The notes under the pieces were generated by a model. The model had not been told where the DNA came from. It ran no database searches and saw nothing but the letters and a program-made list of their open reading frames with translations. From Actinomycetota bacterium (lineage in GTDB: Bacteria > Actinomycetota > Actinomycetes > Nanopelagicales > Nanopelagicaceae): a stretch of DNA of 64,000 nt. Positions 20,443 to 29,832 of the stretch are shown piece after piece. The DNA is taken from assembly GCA_009698675.1 (NCBI GenBank), contig WLPT01000001.1:91909-155908 (forward strand), in the 5' to 3' direction. A program made the position numbers and the translations under genes. Every line of letters begins with the position of its first letter. The first letter of the stretch is position 1.

Positions 20443-21431
20443 TGTCATCTTTTGGCATTCCAAACGTTGCGCCAGCACTTGAGGCGACCTTGGTCGCCCA
20501 GATGGCACAAGTCGAGGCGCTACTTTTTAGCCATACGAAGAGCGACTATCCATTCGTTGATGAGACTGCACATCACCTAGTTGCAGCTGGTGGAAAGCGC
20601 TTACGCCCCTTATTAACCCTATTAACGGCTCAGTTTGGAGACCCAAACGCTGCCGGAGTAATCGCCGCTGCAGTTGCCTGCGAAATTACTCACCTTGCAA
20701 CGCTCTATCACGATGATGTTATGGATGAGGCACCGCTTCGACGCGGAGTTGAGAGCGCCAATATACGTTGGGGAAACACAATCGCAATTTTGACGGGAGA
20801 TTTTCTCTTTGCTAAATCCTCTGATCTTTTGGCAGATCTTGGACCTGAGGCGGTTCGTTTACAAGCTCGCACATTTGAGCGTTTAGTAATCGGTCAGATC
20901 ATGGAAACCCAAGGACCAAACCCGGGACAAGATCCTCTCGAGCATTACCTGAAAGTTGTTGCCGATAAGACTGGCTCACTGATCGCTGCGAGTGCGCGCT
21001 ACGGTGCGATGGTCTCTGGCGCTTCAGCGCCAATAACCGATACGGTCACACTCTTTGGTGAGAAAATTGGAGTTGCTTTTCAGTTAGCCGATGATGTTAT
21101 CGATATTGCAAGCGAATCAAATCAATCGGGAAAGACTCCTGGAACGGACCTGCGAGAAGGCGTCCCTACATTGGTGACATTAAATGTTATGAAGTCAACT
21201 GATTCAGCCGATCATGAATTACAACGACTCTTATCGGGACCAATTGAGAGTGAAAGCGTCGTCCAAGAGGTATTAGTAGCACTTCGTACTCACAGTGCAC
21301 TAAGTGAGGCGCGCGAGCAGTTGCACCAAGTGGCAAAAGAGGCACGTGTGGCCCTTGGTCCACTTCCCGTATGCGATGCAACTGGTGCTCTTATGTCACT
21401 ATGCGATGCGGTTATCGACCGTTCGGCTTGA
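20442..21431 (+). CDS. Long-chain trans-polyprenyl diphosphate synthase
   Basis: The 329-residue all-alpha prenyltransferase carries both aspartate-rich motifs: DDVMDEAPLRRG near residue 91 and DDVIDIASE near 217. GGKRLRPLL near 49 and GDFLFAKS near 125 also fit. The family condenses isopentenyl diphosphate units onto allylic diphosphates. Position at the end of nuo, with men genes upstream, suggests that it makes the menaquinone side chain, probably about C40-C45 (inference). The first aspartate motif is followed by small residues rather than bulky aromatics, consistent with a long product. It overlaps the convergent transporter gene by 33 bases. Confidence 0.9.
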   Translation: MSSFGIPNVAPALEATLVAQMAQVEALLFSHTKSDYPFVDETAHHLVAAGGKRLRPLLTLLTAQFGDPNAAGVIAAAVACEITHLATLYHDDVMDEAPLRRGVESANIRWGNTIAILTGDFLFAKSSDLLADLGPEAVRLQARTFERLVIGQIMETQGPNPGQDPLEHYLKVVADKTGSLIAASARYGAMVSGASAPITDTVTLFGEKIGVAFQLADDVIDIASESNQSGKTPGTDLREGVPTLVTLNVMKSTDSADHELQRLLSGPIESESVVQEVLVALRTHSALSEAREQLHQVAKEARVALGPLPVCDATGALMSLCDAVIDRSA

Positions 21432-22289
21432 TTTAACTAGATCAATCGCCAGAGTTATTAAGGCAATCCAGATTATCAGGAAGCCAATCCAGCGAGCCGT
21501 TGGCATATCCTCATGACGGACCCACACACCGATGCAAAAAGTGAGTGTTGGGGTGATGTACTGCAATAAACCTATTACCGTTAAAGGAAGACGAGTTGTA
21601 GCAGCATTGAACAATAGAAGTGGAGTTGCCGTGACTATCCCGGCGCTGATTAGGAGAACTGTGATTCCAGGTTCATGACCAAAGTGGCCTTGCCCCTTAT
21701 TACCCAAGTACAGTAGATAAGACAGGTATGGCAGGCTGACTATAAGCGTCTCAATAGCCAAGCCCTCTACGGCCTTTAGGCCTAATTGTTTCTTGACGAA
21801 GCCATAACTACCCCATGAGATTGCTAGGGCGAGTGCGACCCACGGTAGTCGCCCGTAGTTCATAGTCAACACAAGTACGCCAAATGTTGCAGTACCTAGA
21901 GCGATCCACTGCAAAGCACGCATCTTTTCCTTCAAGACCAGAACACCGAAGGCCACCGTAGCTAATGGATTTATGTAATAGCCCAATGAGGCCTCAACTA
22001 CGTGACCGTTATTTGTCGCCCAGATATAGACCAACCAGTTAACTGAAACCAGGGCAGATGAGAGGAATAATTTACTGACAATTTTTGGATGCTTCATAGT
22101 TTCTAAAGCACTCTTGAGCGATTTTGTTAGGGACAAAATAATCACACAGAAAACTAATGTCCATATCGCACGATGCGAAACTATCTCTAAAGAGGAGGCA
22201 GGTTTTAGTAAGGGCCAATACAAGGGGAAAGCTCCCCAGAGTAAGTAGCCACTTACTCCAAAAAGTAAGCCGGTTTTGTTGTGGTTCAA
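21399..22289 (-). CDS. rarD: RarD-like EamA-family transporter
   Basis: The 296-residue membrane protein has ten hydrophobic segments in two EamA repeats. The N-terminal GVSGYLLWGAFPLYWPLL and the VNWLVYIWATNNGHVVEASL stretch near residue 84 are typical of the RarD (chloramphenicol-sensitive protein) subgroup. The substrate is unknown in most members. It starts right after the yajQ stop, so the two are probably cotranscribed. Its 3' end overlaps the prenyl synthase gene tail to tail. Confidence 0.88.
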   Translation of the reverse strand: MNHNKTGLLFGVSGYLLWGAFPLYWPLLKPASSLEIVSHRAIWTLVFCVIILSLTKSLKSALETMKHPKIVSKLFLSSALVSVNWLVYIWATNNGHVVEASLGYYINPLATVAFGVLVLKEKMRALQWIALGTATFGVLVLTMNYGRLPWVALALAISWGSYGFVKKQLGLKAVEGLAIETLIVSLPYLSYLLYLGNKGQGHFGHEPGITVLLISAGIVTATPLLLFNAATTRLPLTVIGLLQYITPTLTFCIGVWVRHEDMPTARWIGFLIIWIALITLAIDLVKSSRTVDNRIA

Positions 22290-22781
22290 TTATCTAAAAT
22301 TCGTAAATTGAACTGCGAAATCCCAGCCACCATCTTTAATCATCGCCATAACCTCTTGCAGATCGTCACGACTTTTGGAGACAACGCGAAGCTCATCGCC
22401 TTGGATCTGAGTCTTAATCGACTTAGGACCCTCATCTCGTACAAACTTTGCAATCTTCTTAGCATTCTCTGTTGAGATACCCTCTTTTAACGGTGCAGCG
22501 ATCTTATAAATCTTTCCGCTAAGTTGCGCAGTTCCAGCATCGAGATGCTTTAGGGATACCCCACGTTTAATCATTTTATCTTTGACGACATCAAGGGCGG
22601 CCTTTGCGCGCTCTTCAGTATCGGCTTCAATCAGAATCTTTTCACCCTCTAACTCAATCTTCGATCCAGTATTCTTAAAATCAAAGCGGGTATCTATCTC
22701 TCGAATCGCCTGGTTGATGGCGTTGTCGAGCTCCATACGGTCGATCTTGGAGGTAACGTCAAAACTGCTATCTGCTGCCAC
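22290..22781 (-). CDS. yajQ: YajQ family nucleotide-binding protein
   Basis: The 163-residue protein matches YajQ across its length. It starts with DSSFDVTSKIDRMELDNAI, has FDFKNTGSKIELEGEKI near residue 34, and ends with GGWDFAVQFTNFR. Members are small two-domain proteins; some bind cyclic di-GMP in other bacteria, and the role in actinobacteria is unclear. It is the first gene of a unit with rarD. Confidence 0.92.
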   Translation of the reverse strand: MAADSSFDVTSKIDRMELDNAINQAIREIDTRFDFKNTGSKIELEGEKILIEADTEERAKAALDVVKDKMIKRGVSLKHLDAGTAQLSGKIYKIAAPLKEGISTENAKKIAKFVRDEGPKSIKTQIQGDELRVVSKSRDDLQEVMAMIKDGGWDFAVQFTNFR

Positions 22782-22886
22782 GGGTGGGGCTCCTTAATTA
22801 AAGAAAAGGCGGTCATGAGGCCTACGTGCTTAAGGTATCCTTTCTCATCGCACTATCCATAATTGCCGCACTACTTGTTCGACCTT

Positions 22887-22971
22887 GGCGGGTTGCCCGA
22901 GCGGCCAATGGGAGGGGACTGTAAATCCCCCGGCTCTGCCTTCGAAGGTTCAAATCCTTCACCCGCCACCA
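22887..22971 (+). tRNA. tRNA-Tyr (GTA)
   Basis: The acceptor arms GGCGGGT (22887-22893) and ACCCGCC (22961-22967) pair perfectly, followed by discriminator A and an encoded CCA. The anticodon loop reads ACTGTAAAT, giving anticodon GTA. A long variable arm (around CGGCTCTGCC) marks a class II tRNA, which in bacteria fits Tyr. The T arm contains GGTTCAAATCC. It lies between yajQ and the broken dhaK. Confidence 0.96.
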
Positions 22972-23008
22972 AATACCTTCCTAACCCAACCCGAGAGGTA
23001 ATTCCATC

Positions 23009-23689
23009 ATGAAGAAAATCATTAACGATCCGGAGCAGTTTGTTGATGAGGTTCTCAAGGGAATTCTCCTAGCCCACTCGGATCAACTTCGAAGCGCTAA
23101 CTCTGATGCCCGAGTTATTGTCCGTACAGATGCCCCAGGACCACGTGTTGGAATCGTTACTGGTGGAGGCTCAGGTCACCTACCTGTATTTCTAGGCTAT
23201 GTAGGAAAAGGTTTATGTTCTGGAGTTGCCGTAGGAAATGTCTTCTCATCCCCATCATCAGAGCAGATTTTCAATGCATCCGTTGAAGTTAACGGTGGCA
23301 TGGGAGTGCTTTATTTATTTGGAAACTACGGTGGCGATGTTCTTAATTTTGAACTTGCAGCAGATTTATGCGAGCTCGAAGATATTGAGACGGCCACCGT
23401 ACTTGTAAGTGATGATGTAATGAGCGCTCCGCAAGAACGCGCTGATAGTCGTCGCGGTGTAGCTGGAATGGTGTTTGCTTTCAAATGTGCAGGAGCCTCG
23501 GCCGAACGCGGAGACTCACTCGCACAGGTAGCAGAAGTCGCTCGAAAGGTAGTGCGCAATACTAGATCTGCTGGAGTTGGTTTATCTCCAACTATAACCC
23601 CGCATTTATATGGGCTGGGACGGCAACAAATGGCGGATCTGTCGATATTAGTGCATCTGGTTTTGTTACAGTATCTGCTCTTGCAGTAA
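23009..23689 (+). pseudogene. dhaK: Truncated dihydroxyacetone kinase subunit DhaK
   Basis: Residues 1 to about 194 are a clear DhaK: NDPEQFVDEVLKG at the start, GGGSGHLPVFLGYVGKG near 51, GNYGGDVLNFELA near 109, RRGVAGMVFAFKCAGA near 150, and NTRSAGVGLSP near 185. Family members continue for another 130 residues, including the histidine that holds dihydroxyacetone covalently. Here the homology stops and a non-homologous tail runs to a stop at 23689. A GAGAGG ribosome site precedes the ATG. No DhaL or DhaM gene is nearby. I read it as a 3'-deleted gene; an assembly join at about 23590 cannot be excluded. Confidence 0.8.
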
Positions 23690-23934
23690 ATACCGCATCA
23701 GTAGCAACGATAAGTACGACTCAAAATAATTATGCAGAGGGAAGCGCAAATACGGATTCTATACTGTCGCTGACAAACTCCGAAGTTGCAAATATTGTAA
23801 TTGCGCTCATTTCAAACTTTGATTGGACCAACGCACGAATAGCTTATGATCTATTAACTGTTACGCAACAAGGCTTAGTAACTAATTATGCGGAACTCAC
23901 AACACATGAGGCGTTCTTAATTAAGAGCGATTAA
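23593..23934 (+). other. Open frame without start, remnant overlapping dhaK end
   Basis: From about 23593 a different frame (+1 to dhaK) is open for over 100 codons to a TAA at 23932. It has no ATG. Its product is Ser/Thr/Ala/Asn-rich: TNGGSVDISASGFVTVSALA, then TISTTQNNYAEGSANTDS, and a helical-looking end (SNFDWTNARIAYDLLTVTQQ). The composition recalls surface or phage structural proteins, but I do not recognise a family. It fills most of the space between dhaK and the next gene. It could be the 3' part of a gene joined here by deletion or insertion. Confidence 0.45.
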
Positions 23935-24033
23935 GTTGTATTGCAACATAATTTATGATCTGTAAATACAGAATCGAGCGATTCCCAGTGGGGCGTAGAA
24001 GAATTCCAATGCGATTGGGGATAAAGTGTATTC

Positions 24034-25317
24034 GTGGCTAATGCAATCGTTATCGGCGCAGGAGTAATCGGCTGCTCGATCGCGTTAGAACTTGCCCGAG
24101 ATGGGTATGAAGTTATTTGCGTCGATAAGGCGCAAGGGCCAGGGCAAGGCTCAACGAACGCTTCTAGCGCCGTTGTTCGATTTAACTACTCAACTTTTGA
24201 TTCTGTAGCCCTTGCCTGGGAGTCCTTTCACTGCTGGAAAGCCTGGCCCAAGCATTTAGGTCACCTTCAAGAGCGTTACTCAACGATTATCGATGTTGGG
24301 GTCGTCATGTTGGATGCACCTGTTATATCAGGTCAGAGAACTTCACAGTTATTTGATGTAGTTGGAGTTCCCTATGAAGTATGGAGTTCGGACGAGCTGC
24401 AGAAGAATGCTCCTGGAATCGATGTTGGCAGATACTGGCCACCTAAGTCATTAAACGATGATGAATTTTGGGAGGATGCCAAAGAGAGGTTGGGCGCGAT
24501 CTTTACCCCCAATGGTGGATATATCGATGACCCATTACTTGCCACTCTAAATCTGGCACATGCGGGGATTAAAGAGGGCGTTGAATTTCGTTTCAAATCT
24601 AAAGTAACGGCGATCCTTCGCAGTAGCGATGCAGTGAGCGGGGTCGAACTCAATGGCTCTGAAAAAATCTTCGCCGACATAGTTGTAAACGTTGGAGGAC
24701 CTTGGTCCAATCAGATAAATGATCTTGCCGGTGTGGGTCGAGATTTCACAATAAACGTACGGCCCATGCGCCAAGAGGTTCATCAAATAGATACTCCCTT
24801 GAACTTGCTTCCCGGTCCTATTGTCGGAGACTTAGATCTTGGTACCTATATGAGATCTACACCCCATGGTGCAACTCTTATTGGTGGAACAGAACCAGAG
24901 TGCGATCCACTTGAATGGGTAGATAACGTTGATGCGGTTAATCTAAATAGAACTCAAGCGCGATTTGAAGCTCAAGTAACTCGCGCTGCGCGCAGGTTTC
25001 CAGCCTTACAGATTCCTCATACGCCCTCTGGAGTTGCAGGCGTCTATGACGTTGCCTCGGATTGGACACCGATTTATGATCGAACCGATCTTGATGGCTT
25101 TTATGTAGCTATTGGCACAAGCGGAAATCAATTTAAGAACGCACCCATGGTCGGTAAGTTGATGAGCCAACTGATAAACCAGGTGAGTAACGGCAGAGAC
25201 CATGACGCAGAGCCTGTGCGGGTACGGGGTGGCTACACGGGCAATGAAATAAATCTGGCAGCCTTTTCACGCAAGCGCCCATTTAACGCCGAGAATACGG
25301 GAACGGTGATGGGATGA
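24034..25317 (+). CDS. FAD-dependent oxidoreductase, DAO family
   Basis: The 427-residue protein starts with a Rossmann dinucleotide motif (AIVIGAGVIGCSIALELA, residues 4-21) and has the acidic residue at the end of the second strand (ICVDKA). The overall layout fits the D-amino-acid oxidase/glycine oxidase/sarcosine oxidase family, which oxidises C-N bonds of small amines. A late FAD-contact segment YVAIGTSGNQFKNAPMVG lies near residue 350. It starts with GTG at 24034. The substrate cannot be told. It stands alone between the dhaK remnant and a monooxygenase gene. Confidence 0.85.
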   Translation: MANAIVIGAGVIGCSIALELARDGYEVICVDKAQGPGQGSTNASSAVVRFNYSTFDSVALAWESFHCWKAWPKHLGHLQERYSTIIDVGVVMLDAPVISGQRTSQLFDVVGVPYEVWSSDELQKNAPGIDVGRYWPPKSLNDDEFWEDAKERLGAIFTPNGGYIDDPLLATLNLAHAGIKEGVEFRFKSKVTAILRSSDAVSGVELNGSEKIFADIVVNVGGPWSNQINDLAGVGRDFTINVRPMRQEVHQIDTPLNLLPGPIVGDLDLGTYMRSTPHGATLIGGTEPECDPLEWVDNVDAVNLNRTQARFEAQVTRAARRFPALQIPHTPSGVAGVYDVASDWTPIYDRTDLDGFYVAIGTSGNQFKNAPMVGKLMSQLINQVSNGRDHDAEPVRVRGGYTGNEINLAAFSRKRPFNAENTGTVMG

Positions 25318-25449
25318 GGCCGATAGCCATAAAGATGGAGCGCCGAATGGATACCCATCGCGCTTGATGGCTAAGAATTTCACCAATCTTTTCTAACCTC
25401 ACTATCTAATTGGCTCAAAGTTAATTGGAGAGAAACGGGGTTTTATCGG

Positions 25450-26922
25450 ATGAAAATCGGAATCGTCGGTGCCGGCTTTGCTGGACTTTCTTCGGCAAAG
25501 GTTTTAACTGAGTTTGGACATGATGTTCATATCTTTGAAAAAGATACAGAGGTGGGTGGAGTATGGACAACTTCTCGACGCTATCCTGGACTTGGAACTC
25601 AAAACGTGCGCAGTACATATGCACTCAGTGATTATCCATATCCAAAGGGAACGCCAGAGTGGCCTAGTGGAGAACAAGTACAGCAGTACATGGAAGGTTA
25701 TGCGAAAAAGTTTAATATTTTAAATAAGATCTCTTTCAGTACTGAAGTAAAAATCGCAAAGCAAAACAGCGATGATACGTGGAGTGTCGAGACTGTTACA
25801 AACGGCAAGAGCACAACCCATAATTTTGACTTTTTTATTGTGGCTAATGGAATCTTTTGTGATCCATTTGTGCCCGATTGGAAGGGTGCCGATGCTTTCA
25901 AAGCTGCCGGCGGCAAGATTTTACACACCGTTGATTTCCATAATTTAGAGGATATTCGCAATAAAAACTGCGTATTCATTGGTTACGGTAAATCCTCATG
26001 TGATGCGGCTAATGCAACCGTTGGAGTTGCAAAGAAGACAACTATTGTTGCCAGGCATTTGATTTGGAAAGTGCCAAAGCGCCTTAACAATGTTCTCAAT
26101 TACAAGATGCTTCTGCTCACACGTATGGGTGAGGCGCTCTTTCCTTACATTGAGCTAAAGGGAACTGAGGCTTTTCTACACGGTAAAGGTAAGAAAGTCA
26201 GCGCAGGAATGCTCGGAAGTGTTCAGGGAGTTATCGAGAAGCAGTTCAAGCTCGAAAAGCTTGGGCTACATCCAAAGACTGGCCTAGATACAATCGTTCG
26301 AAGCACAGTCTCACTTGCAACCGATGGATTCTTCAAGAATATTAAAGAGGGAAAACTCTCGGTTATTCGCGATACTGAAATCGCAAGCATGTCTGCCGGA
26401 AAGGTCACACTCTCTGATGGCCAGGTGCTCGATGCAGATTATGTAATCTGTGGAACTGGCTTCCATCAACGTGTGCCATTCCTTGAGGATTCGGTCATGA
26501 AGGCAATTACTGACGAGCGTGGTAATTTCCGCCTCTATCGCCAGCTAATCCCTCTCGATGTGAAGAATATCGCCTTCAACGGCTATAACTCCTCCTTCTT
26601 CTCACAGTTAAACGCTGAAATGGGCGCGATATGGATCGCTGCCTATATTGCCAAGGCGATTAACTTGCCATCAAAGCCTGCGATGTTGGCCCACATTGAT
26701 AAGCGTTTGGCGTGGATGGAAAAGCGCACAGAGAATAAACATGCACGTGGAACAAATATCATTCCATTCTCTGTGCACAATATCGATGAACTCTTGAGTG
26801 ATCTAGAGTTACAGATTCCAGCACCAGTCAGATTCAATCAATGGCTACTCCCAATCAATCCAAAGAGTTATGCCAAAGTTGGATCAAAGCTTCGTGCACG
26901 ATTGGCTAAAGCAGGAAAGTAA
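25450..26922 (+). CDS. Flavin-containing monooxygenase-like protein
   Basis: The 490-residue protein has two dinucleotide-binding motifs: GAGFAGLSSAKVL near residue 7 for FAD and FIGYGKSSCDAA near 176 for NADPH. Between them lies ILHTVDFHN, in the place of the FMO/Baeyer-Villiger fingerprint. The C-terminal CGTGFHQRVPFLED near 335 is the usual ATG-like strand. Such enzymes oxygenate heteroatoms or ketones. The gene ends at a strong bidirectional terminator shared with a convergent SDR gene. The substrate is unknown. Confidence 0.83.
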   Translation: MKIGIVGAGFAGLSSAKVLTEFGHDVHIFEKDTEVGGVWTTSRRYPGLGTQNVRSTYALSDYPYPKGTPEWPSGEQVQQYMEGYAKKFNILNKISFSTEVKIAKQNSDDTWSVETVTNGKSTTHNFDFFIVANGIFCDPFVPDWKGADAFKAAGGKILHTVDFHNLEDIRNKNCVFIGYGKSSCDAANATVGVAKKTTIVARHLIWKVPKRLNNVLNYKMLLLTRMGEALFPYIELKGTEAFLHGKGKKVSAGMLGSVQGVIEKQFKLEKLGLHPKTGLDTIVRSTVSLATDGFFKNIKEGKLSVIRDTEIASMSAGKVTLSDGQVLDADYVICGTGFHQRVPFLEDSVMKAITDERGNFRLYRQLIPLDVKNIAFNGYNSSFFSQLNAEMGAIWIAAYIAKAINLPSKPAMLAHIDKRLAWMEKRTENKHARGTNIIPFSVHNIDELLSDLELQIPAPVRFNQWLLPINPKSYAKVGSKLRARLAKAGK

Positions 26923-26929
26923 TCTGATT

Positions 26930-26966
26930 AAAAATAGCCCTGGCCATTGCGGCCAGGGCTATTTTT
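26930..26966. terminator. Bidirectional intrinsic terminator
   Basis: A perfect 16-bp stem, AAAAATAGCCCTGGCC paired with GGCCAGGGCTATTTTT, closes a 5-base loop (ATTGC). It ends in a T run on both strands. It lies between the convergent monooxygenase (ends 26922) and SDR (ends 26976) genes and should terminate both. Confidence 0.92.
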
Positions 26967-26975
26967 AATGAGTTA

Positions 26976-27770
26976 TTAAGCTTCCAGAAGTGGAATTGCG
27001 GGGACTGCCTGTTCTGGTCCCATCGCTGAGTAACCGCCATCAGCGGCCCAATCGGCACCTGTAACGATTGATGCTTTGTCACTGGCCAAAAATGAGATTA
27101 CATGTGCAACCTCTTCTGGGTCTCCAACACGTTTAGTTAAGTGAAACGGTGCGGCAACGCGATCAGTCTTGGCACGATCACCCTTTGACAGCATGTCCAT
27201 AATTGCCGACCACGTCCATCCAGGAGATACCGAGTTCACTCTGATCTTATCGCCGGCGTAATCCATTGCCATGTTTCGAGTCAATTGCACTAGAGCTGCC
27301 TTACTTACTGGATAAATCCATCGTCCAGTTTGCGCAACATTGGAAGAGATACTTGTTAAGTTAATAATCGATCCTCCACCTTGCTTTTTCATATGAGGTC
27401 GTACTGCCGCACCTAGCATTGCCGCACTTGAGATATTTACATTTAATGTATTGCTCCATTGGGCACGAGTGCTATCTGCCCCAGCATCATCATATGAGCA
27501 TGCAAGATTCACGAGGATATCGATACGCCCCCATGCAGAGATCGCGGCATCAATCATTTTCTCAATGGCTGAGTCATCGGTGATATCACCGTGAAAGAAA
27601 ATGGCGTCAGCTCCACAGGCTTTAGCTGCAGCAGCTCCACTTTCGGCGTTGATCTCAACGATTAAAACCTTGGCTCCATCGGCAATGAGCGTTTTCGCAA
27701 CTGCCGTTCCAAACAACGTTCCGCCGCCAGTGATGATTGCGGTCTTGCCCTGTAATAACTGCGAACTCAT
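26976..27770 (-). CDS. Short-chain dehydrogenase/reductase
   Basis: The 264-residue SDR shows an N-terminal nucleotide site (TAIITGGGTLFGTAVAKTL), NLACSY in place of the NNAG motif near residue 88, a catalytic Ser in NLTSISS near 138, and YPVSK with the catalytic Tyr and Lys near 155. The C-terminus has the usual SFLASDKASIVTGADWAADGG. The glycine motif is irregular (TGGGTLFG). The divergent AraC gene suggests control by that regulator. The substrate is unknown. Confidence 0.85.
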   Translation of the reverse strand: MSSQLLQGKTAIITGGGTLFGTAVAKTLIADGAKVLIVEINAESGAAAAKACGADAIFFHGDITDDSAIEKMIDAAISAWGRIDILVNLACSYDDAGADSTRAQWSNTLNVNISSAAMLGAAVRPHMKKQGGGSIINLTSISSNVAQTGRWIYPVSKAALVQLTRNMAMDYAGDKIRVNSVSPGWTWSAIMDMLSKGDRAKTDRVAAPFHLTKRVGDPEEVAHVISFLASDKASIVTGADWAADGGYSAMGPEQAVPAIPLLEA

Positions 27771-27914
27771 ACCTCTCCCTAAAACTCGTAAACCCCGACC
27801 TTATTACGAAAAAACTCATATTTATGTCCCACCCACGCATGGGCTATCCGCAGAACGCAAATAAAGCCTCAAAAATCTCTTGACAGCGTGCTCGTCCAAA
27901 AGGAACATACTCGC

Positions 27915-28892
27915 ATGGCGCCAGTGGCAGAACTGCTAAAAGATCACAATCTTTTCAGGACGACACATCTAGATGAGGCACGCAGTGAAGTGGCTCGAGT
28001 CTTTTGTCCTCATGCACTGACAACGGTTGGACGAGAAGAGAAACTTAATACAGTCCATAACCGAATTACCTTGGGTGATGTAACTCTGAACTATCTCGAC
28101 TATGGCGCAGAGGTCAGAATTACTCCGGGAGAGTTGAACTCGTTCTATCTGATTCAAATCCCTTTGGGCGGAAGCGCCGATATTACGTGTGGAAAAGAGA
28201 TGCTTCACTCCACAATAAATATGGCATCGATTCCGAATCCACTGGAAAAGCTGGATATGGTTTGGCACTCGGGTAATCCCCAGTTGATGGTCTACATAAA
28301 TCGAACGACCCTTGAAAAACGCCTCGAGGATTTAATAGGTCGAGAGATACATGTGCCGGTTCGCTTTGATTTGGGAATGGATTTAACAACTCAGAAGGCA
28401 AAGAGTTGGCAAAGACTGGTCGACACATTGGTATCGGATGTGGACCGGGGTGGATTAACAATGCATACAGGGATTAGAAATCAATTTCAGGATTTAATTA
28501 TTACTGGTCTGCTCTTATCTCAAAGGCATAATTACAGTGAATCAATTGGTACTTCTGTCGAACCTGCCGCACCTCGTTCAGTTCGATTGGCGATGGCGGC
28601 CTGTGAATCCAACCCTCAAGAGCCGCTAACCGTCACCGATATGGCGCGAATAGCTGGCGTTAGCATTCGATCTCTCCAAGATGGTTTCAAAAAATACGTT
28701 GGGATGAGTCCAACAGATTATCTGCGCAATGTCCGCTTGAGCCGAGTACGTGAAGAGTTGCTTAGTGGACGTGGCTTTGAGTCCTCGATCGCAGAGGTCG
28801 CCTTTGCCTATGGATTTACTCATCTTGGACGGTTTGCTAAGACTTATCACGAACGATTTGGCGAGCTACCCTCTGAAACAAATAGGAAATAA
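27915..28892 (+). CDS. AraC-family transcriptional regulator
   Basis: The 325-residue protein has an N-terminal cupin-like sensing half of the AraC-binding-like type and a C-terminal pair of helix-turn-helix units. The DNA-binding part starts near residue 225: VTDMARIAGVSIRSLQDGFK, then KYVGMSPTDYLRNVRL, then IAEVAFAYGFTHLGRFAKTY. I chose ATG 27915, preceded by AAAAGGA; a GTG at 27888 would add nine residues. It is divergent from the SDR gene and ends directly against the PaaX-type gene, tail to tail. Members usually activate neighbouring catabolic genes. Confidence 0.88.
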   Translation: MAPVAELLKDHNLFRTTHLDEARSEVARVFCPHALTTVGREEKLNTVHNRITLGDVTLNYLDYGAEVRITPGELNSFYLIQIPLGGSADITCGKEMLHSTINMASIPNPLEKLDMVWHSGNPQLMVYINRTTLEKRLEDLIGREIHVPVRFDLGMDLTTQKAKSWQRLVDTLVSDVDRGGLTMHTGIRNQFQDLIITGLLLSQRHNYSESIGTSVEPAAPRSVRLAMAACESNPQEPLTVTDMARIAGVSIRSLQDGFKKYVGMSPTDYLRNVRLSRVREELLSGRGFESSIAEVAFAYGFTHLGRFAKTYHERFGELPSETNRK

Positions 28893-29747
28893 TTATTTCT
28901 TAGCGATATTAAAAACAAAATTTAATGCAGGTCCGGCCAACTTATCGTGCACTTTGAAGAAATTCTCAGTGGCTTGATAACCAGCCCATGATTTAGGCAA
29001 GAACTCTTCTGGCAGACCTGGATCAAAATACGGTGCATGCCGCCAATTAGTCAGAATCGTCGTGTAATCACGAAAGGCTTTAGCCGAGTCGGTAACGATA
29101 TTCCTCGTCGACCAGTATTTAATAACGGGCTTGGCAGTTCGGCTAAAGGAGTTATAGACCTCTTGAATACCATCTAAATCCCACCACTCTTGGACTACTG
29201 AAGGAGTTGGAGTGAATGCGATGTGTTCGGCTGAGAATATATTCATGTACTTCTCAACTTTGAGGGACTTAGCCAATGAGATGGCATCTGAACTGAGTTG
29301 GCGTGGGGCGATCCACAAGCCTCCAGTTACTTGGGCAAAGCCAATGCGAGTTAGGCGTGATCGCAGTTGATAACGAAGTGCTCGCATCTTTTCAGGGATT
29401 GAGAAGGCAACCAAAATCCATCCTTCATTAGTAGGGGAGTCACGACGTTGTAGAACTCGCGCATCCCCTTGGTCAAATGATTTGCGCATTTCAGGACTTA
29501 TGGCATAACCGATAACGCCATTTTGTTTCTTAGAGATTAATATTCCTCGGCGTTTAAATCGGGCAAGTGCACTACGGGCGGCATCTTCGGCCACATCTAA
29601 TTCGGTACACAGTTGGATGATTGTGTTTGCTGAAAACCAACCGCCGTGAGAGCGGCTGTAGGCGGCAAAAATAGTGATTATCAGTGACTGCGGGCGGGCT
29701 GATCTATCAACTAGATCGCGGGCCTCGCCACTGAAGATACTATCCAT
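28893..29747 (-). CDS. PaaX-family transcriptional regulator
   Basis: The 284-residue protein has the PaaX layout. An N-terminal winged helix-turn-helix (ARPQSLIITIFAAYSRSHGG, then ARSALARFKRRGIL near residue 60) is followed by a Cas2-like middle domain (PTNEGWILVAFSIPEK near 104; GFAQVTGGLWIAP near 135) and a helical C-terminal domain. PaaX binds phenylacetyl-CoA; relatives sense other aryl-CoA thioesters. It is divergent from a thioesterase gene. A role in controlling aromatic-CoA genes nearby is an inference. Confidence 0.85.
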   Translation of the reverse strand: MDSIFSGEARDLVDRSARPQSLIITIFAAYSRSHGGWFSANTIIQLCTELDVAEDAARSALARFKRRGILISKKQNGVIGYAISPEMRKSFDQGDARVLQRRDSPTNEGWILVAFSIPEKMRALRYQLRSRLTRIGFAQVTGGLWIAPRQLSSDAISLAKSLKVEKYMNIFSAEHIAFTPTPSVVQEWWDLDGIQEVYNSFSRTAKPVIKYWSTRNIVTDSAKAFRDYTTILTNWRHAPYFDPGLPEEFLPKSWAGYQATENFFKVHDKLAGPALNFVFNIAKK

Positions 29748-29832
29748 GTGGGAATGCTAGTGTGCGGGAGTGTAAATGCAAGGTATTACAAGCATTAACT
29801 TCTCATTACCAGATATTAATATGGAGGAATCA

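Noticed and set aside
22887-23934. Prophage or integrated element at tRNA-Tyr
   Set aside because: No integrase, no repeated tRNA end, and dhaK starts only 37 bases after the tRNA, so the break is inside dhaK and not at the tRNA.
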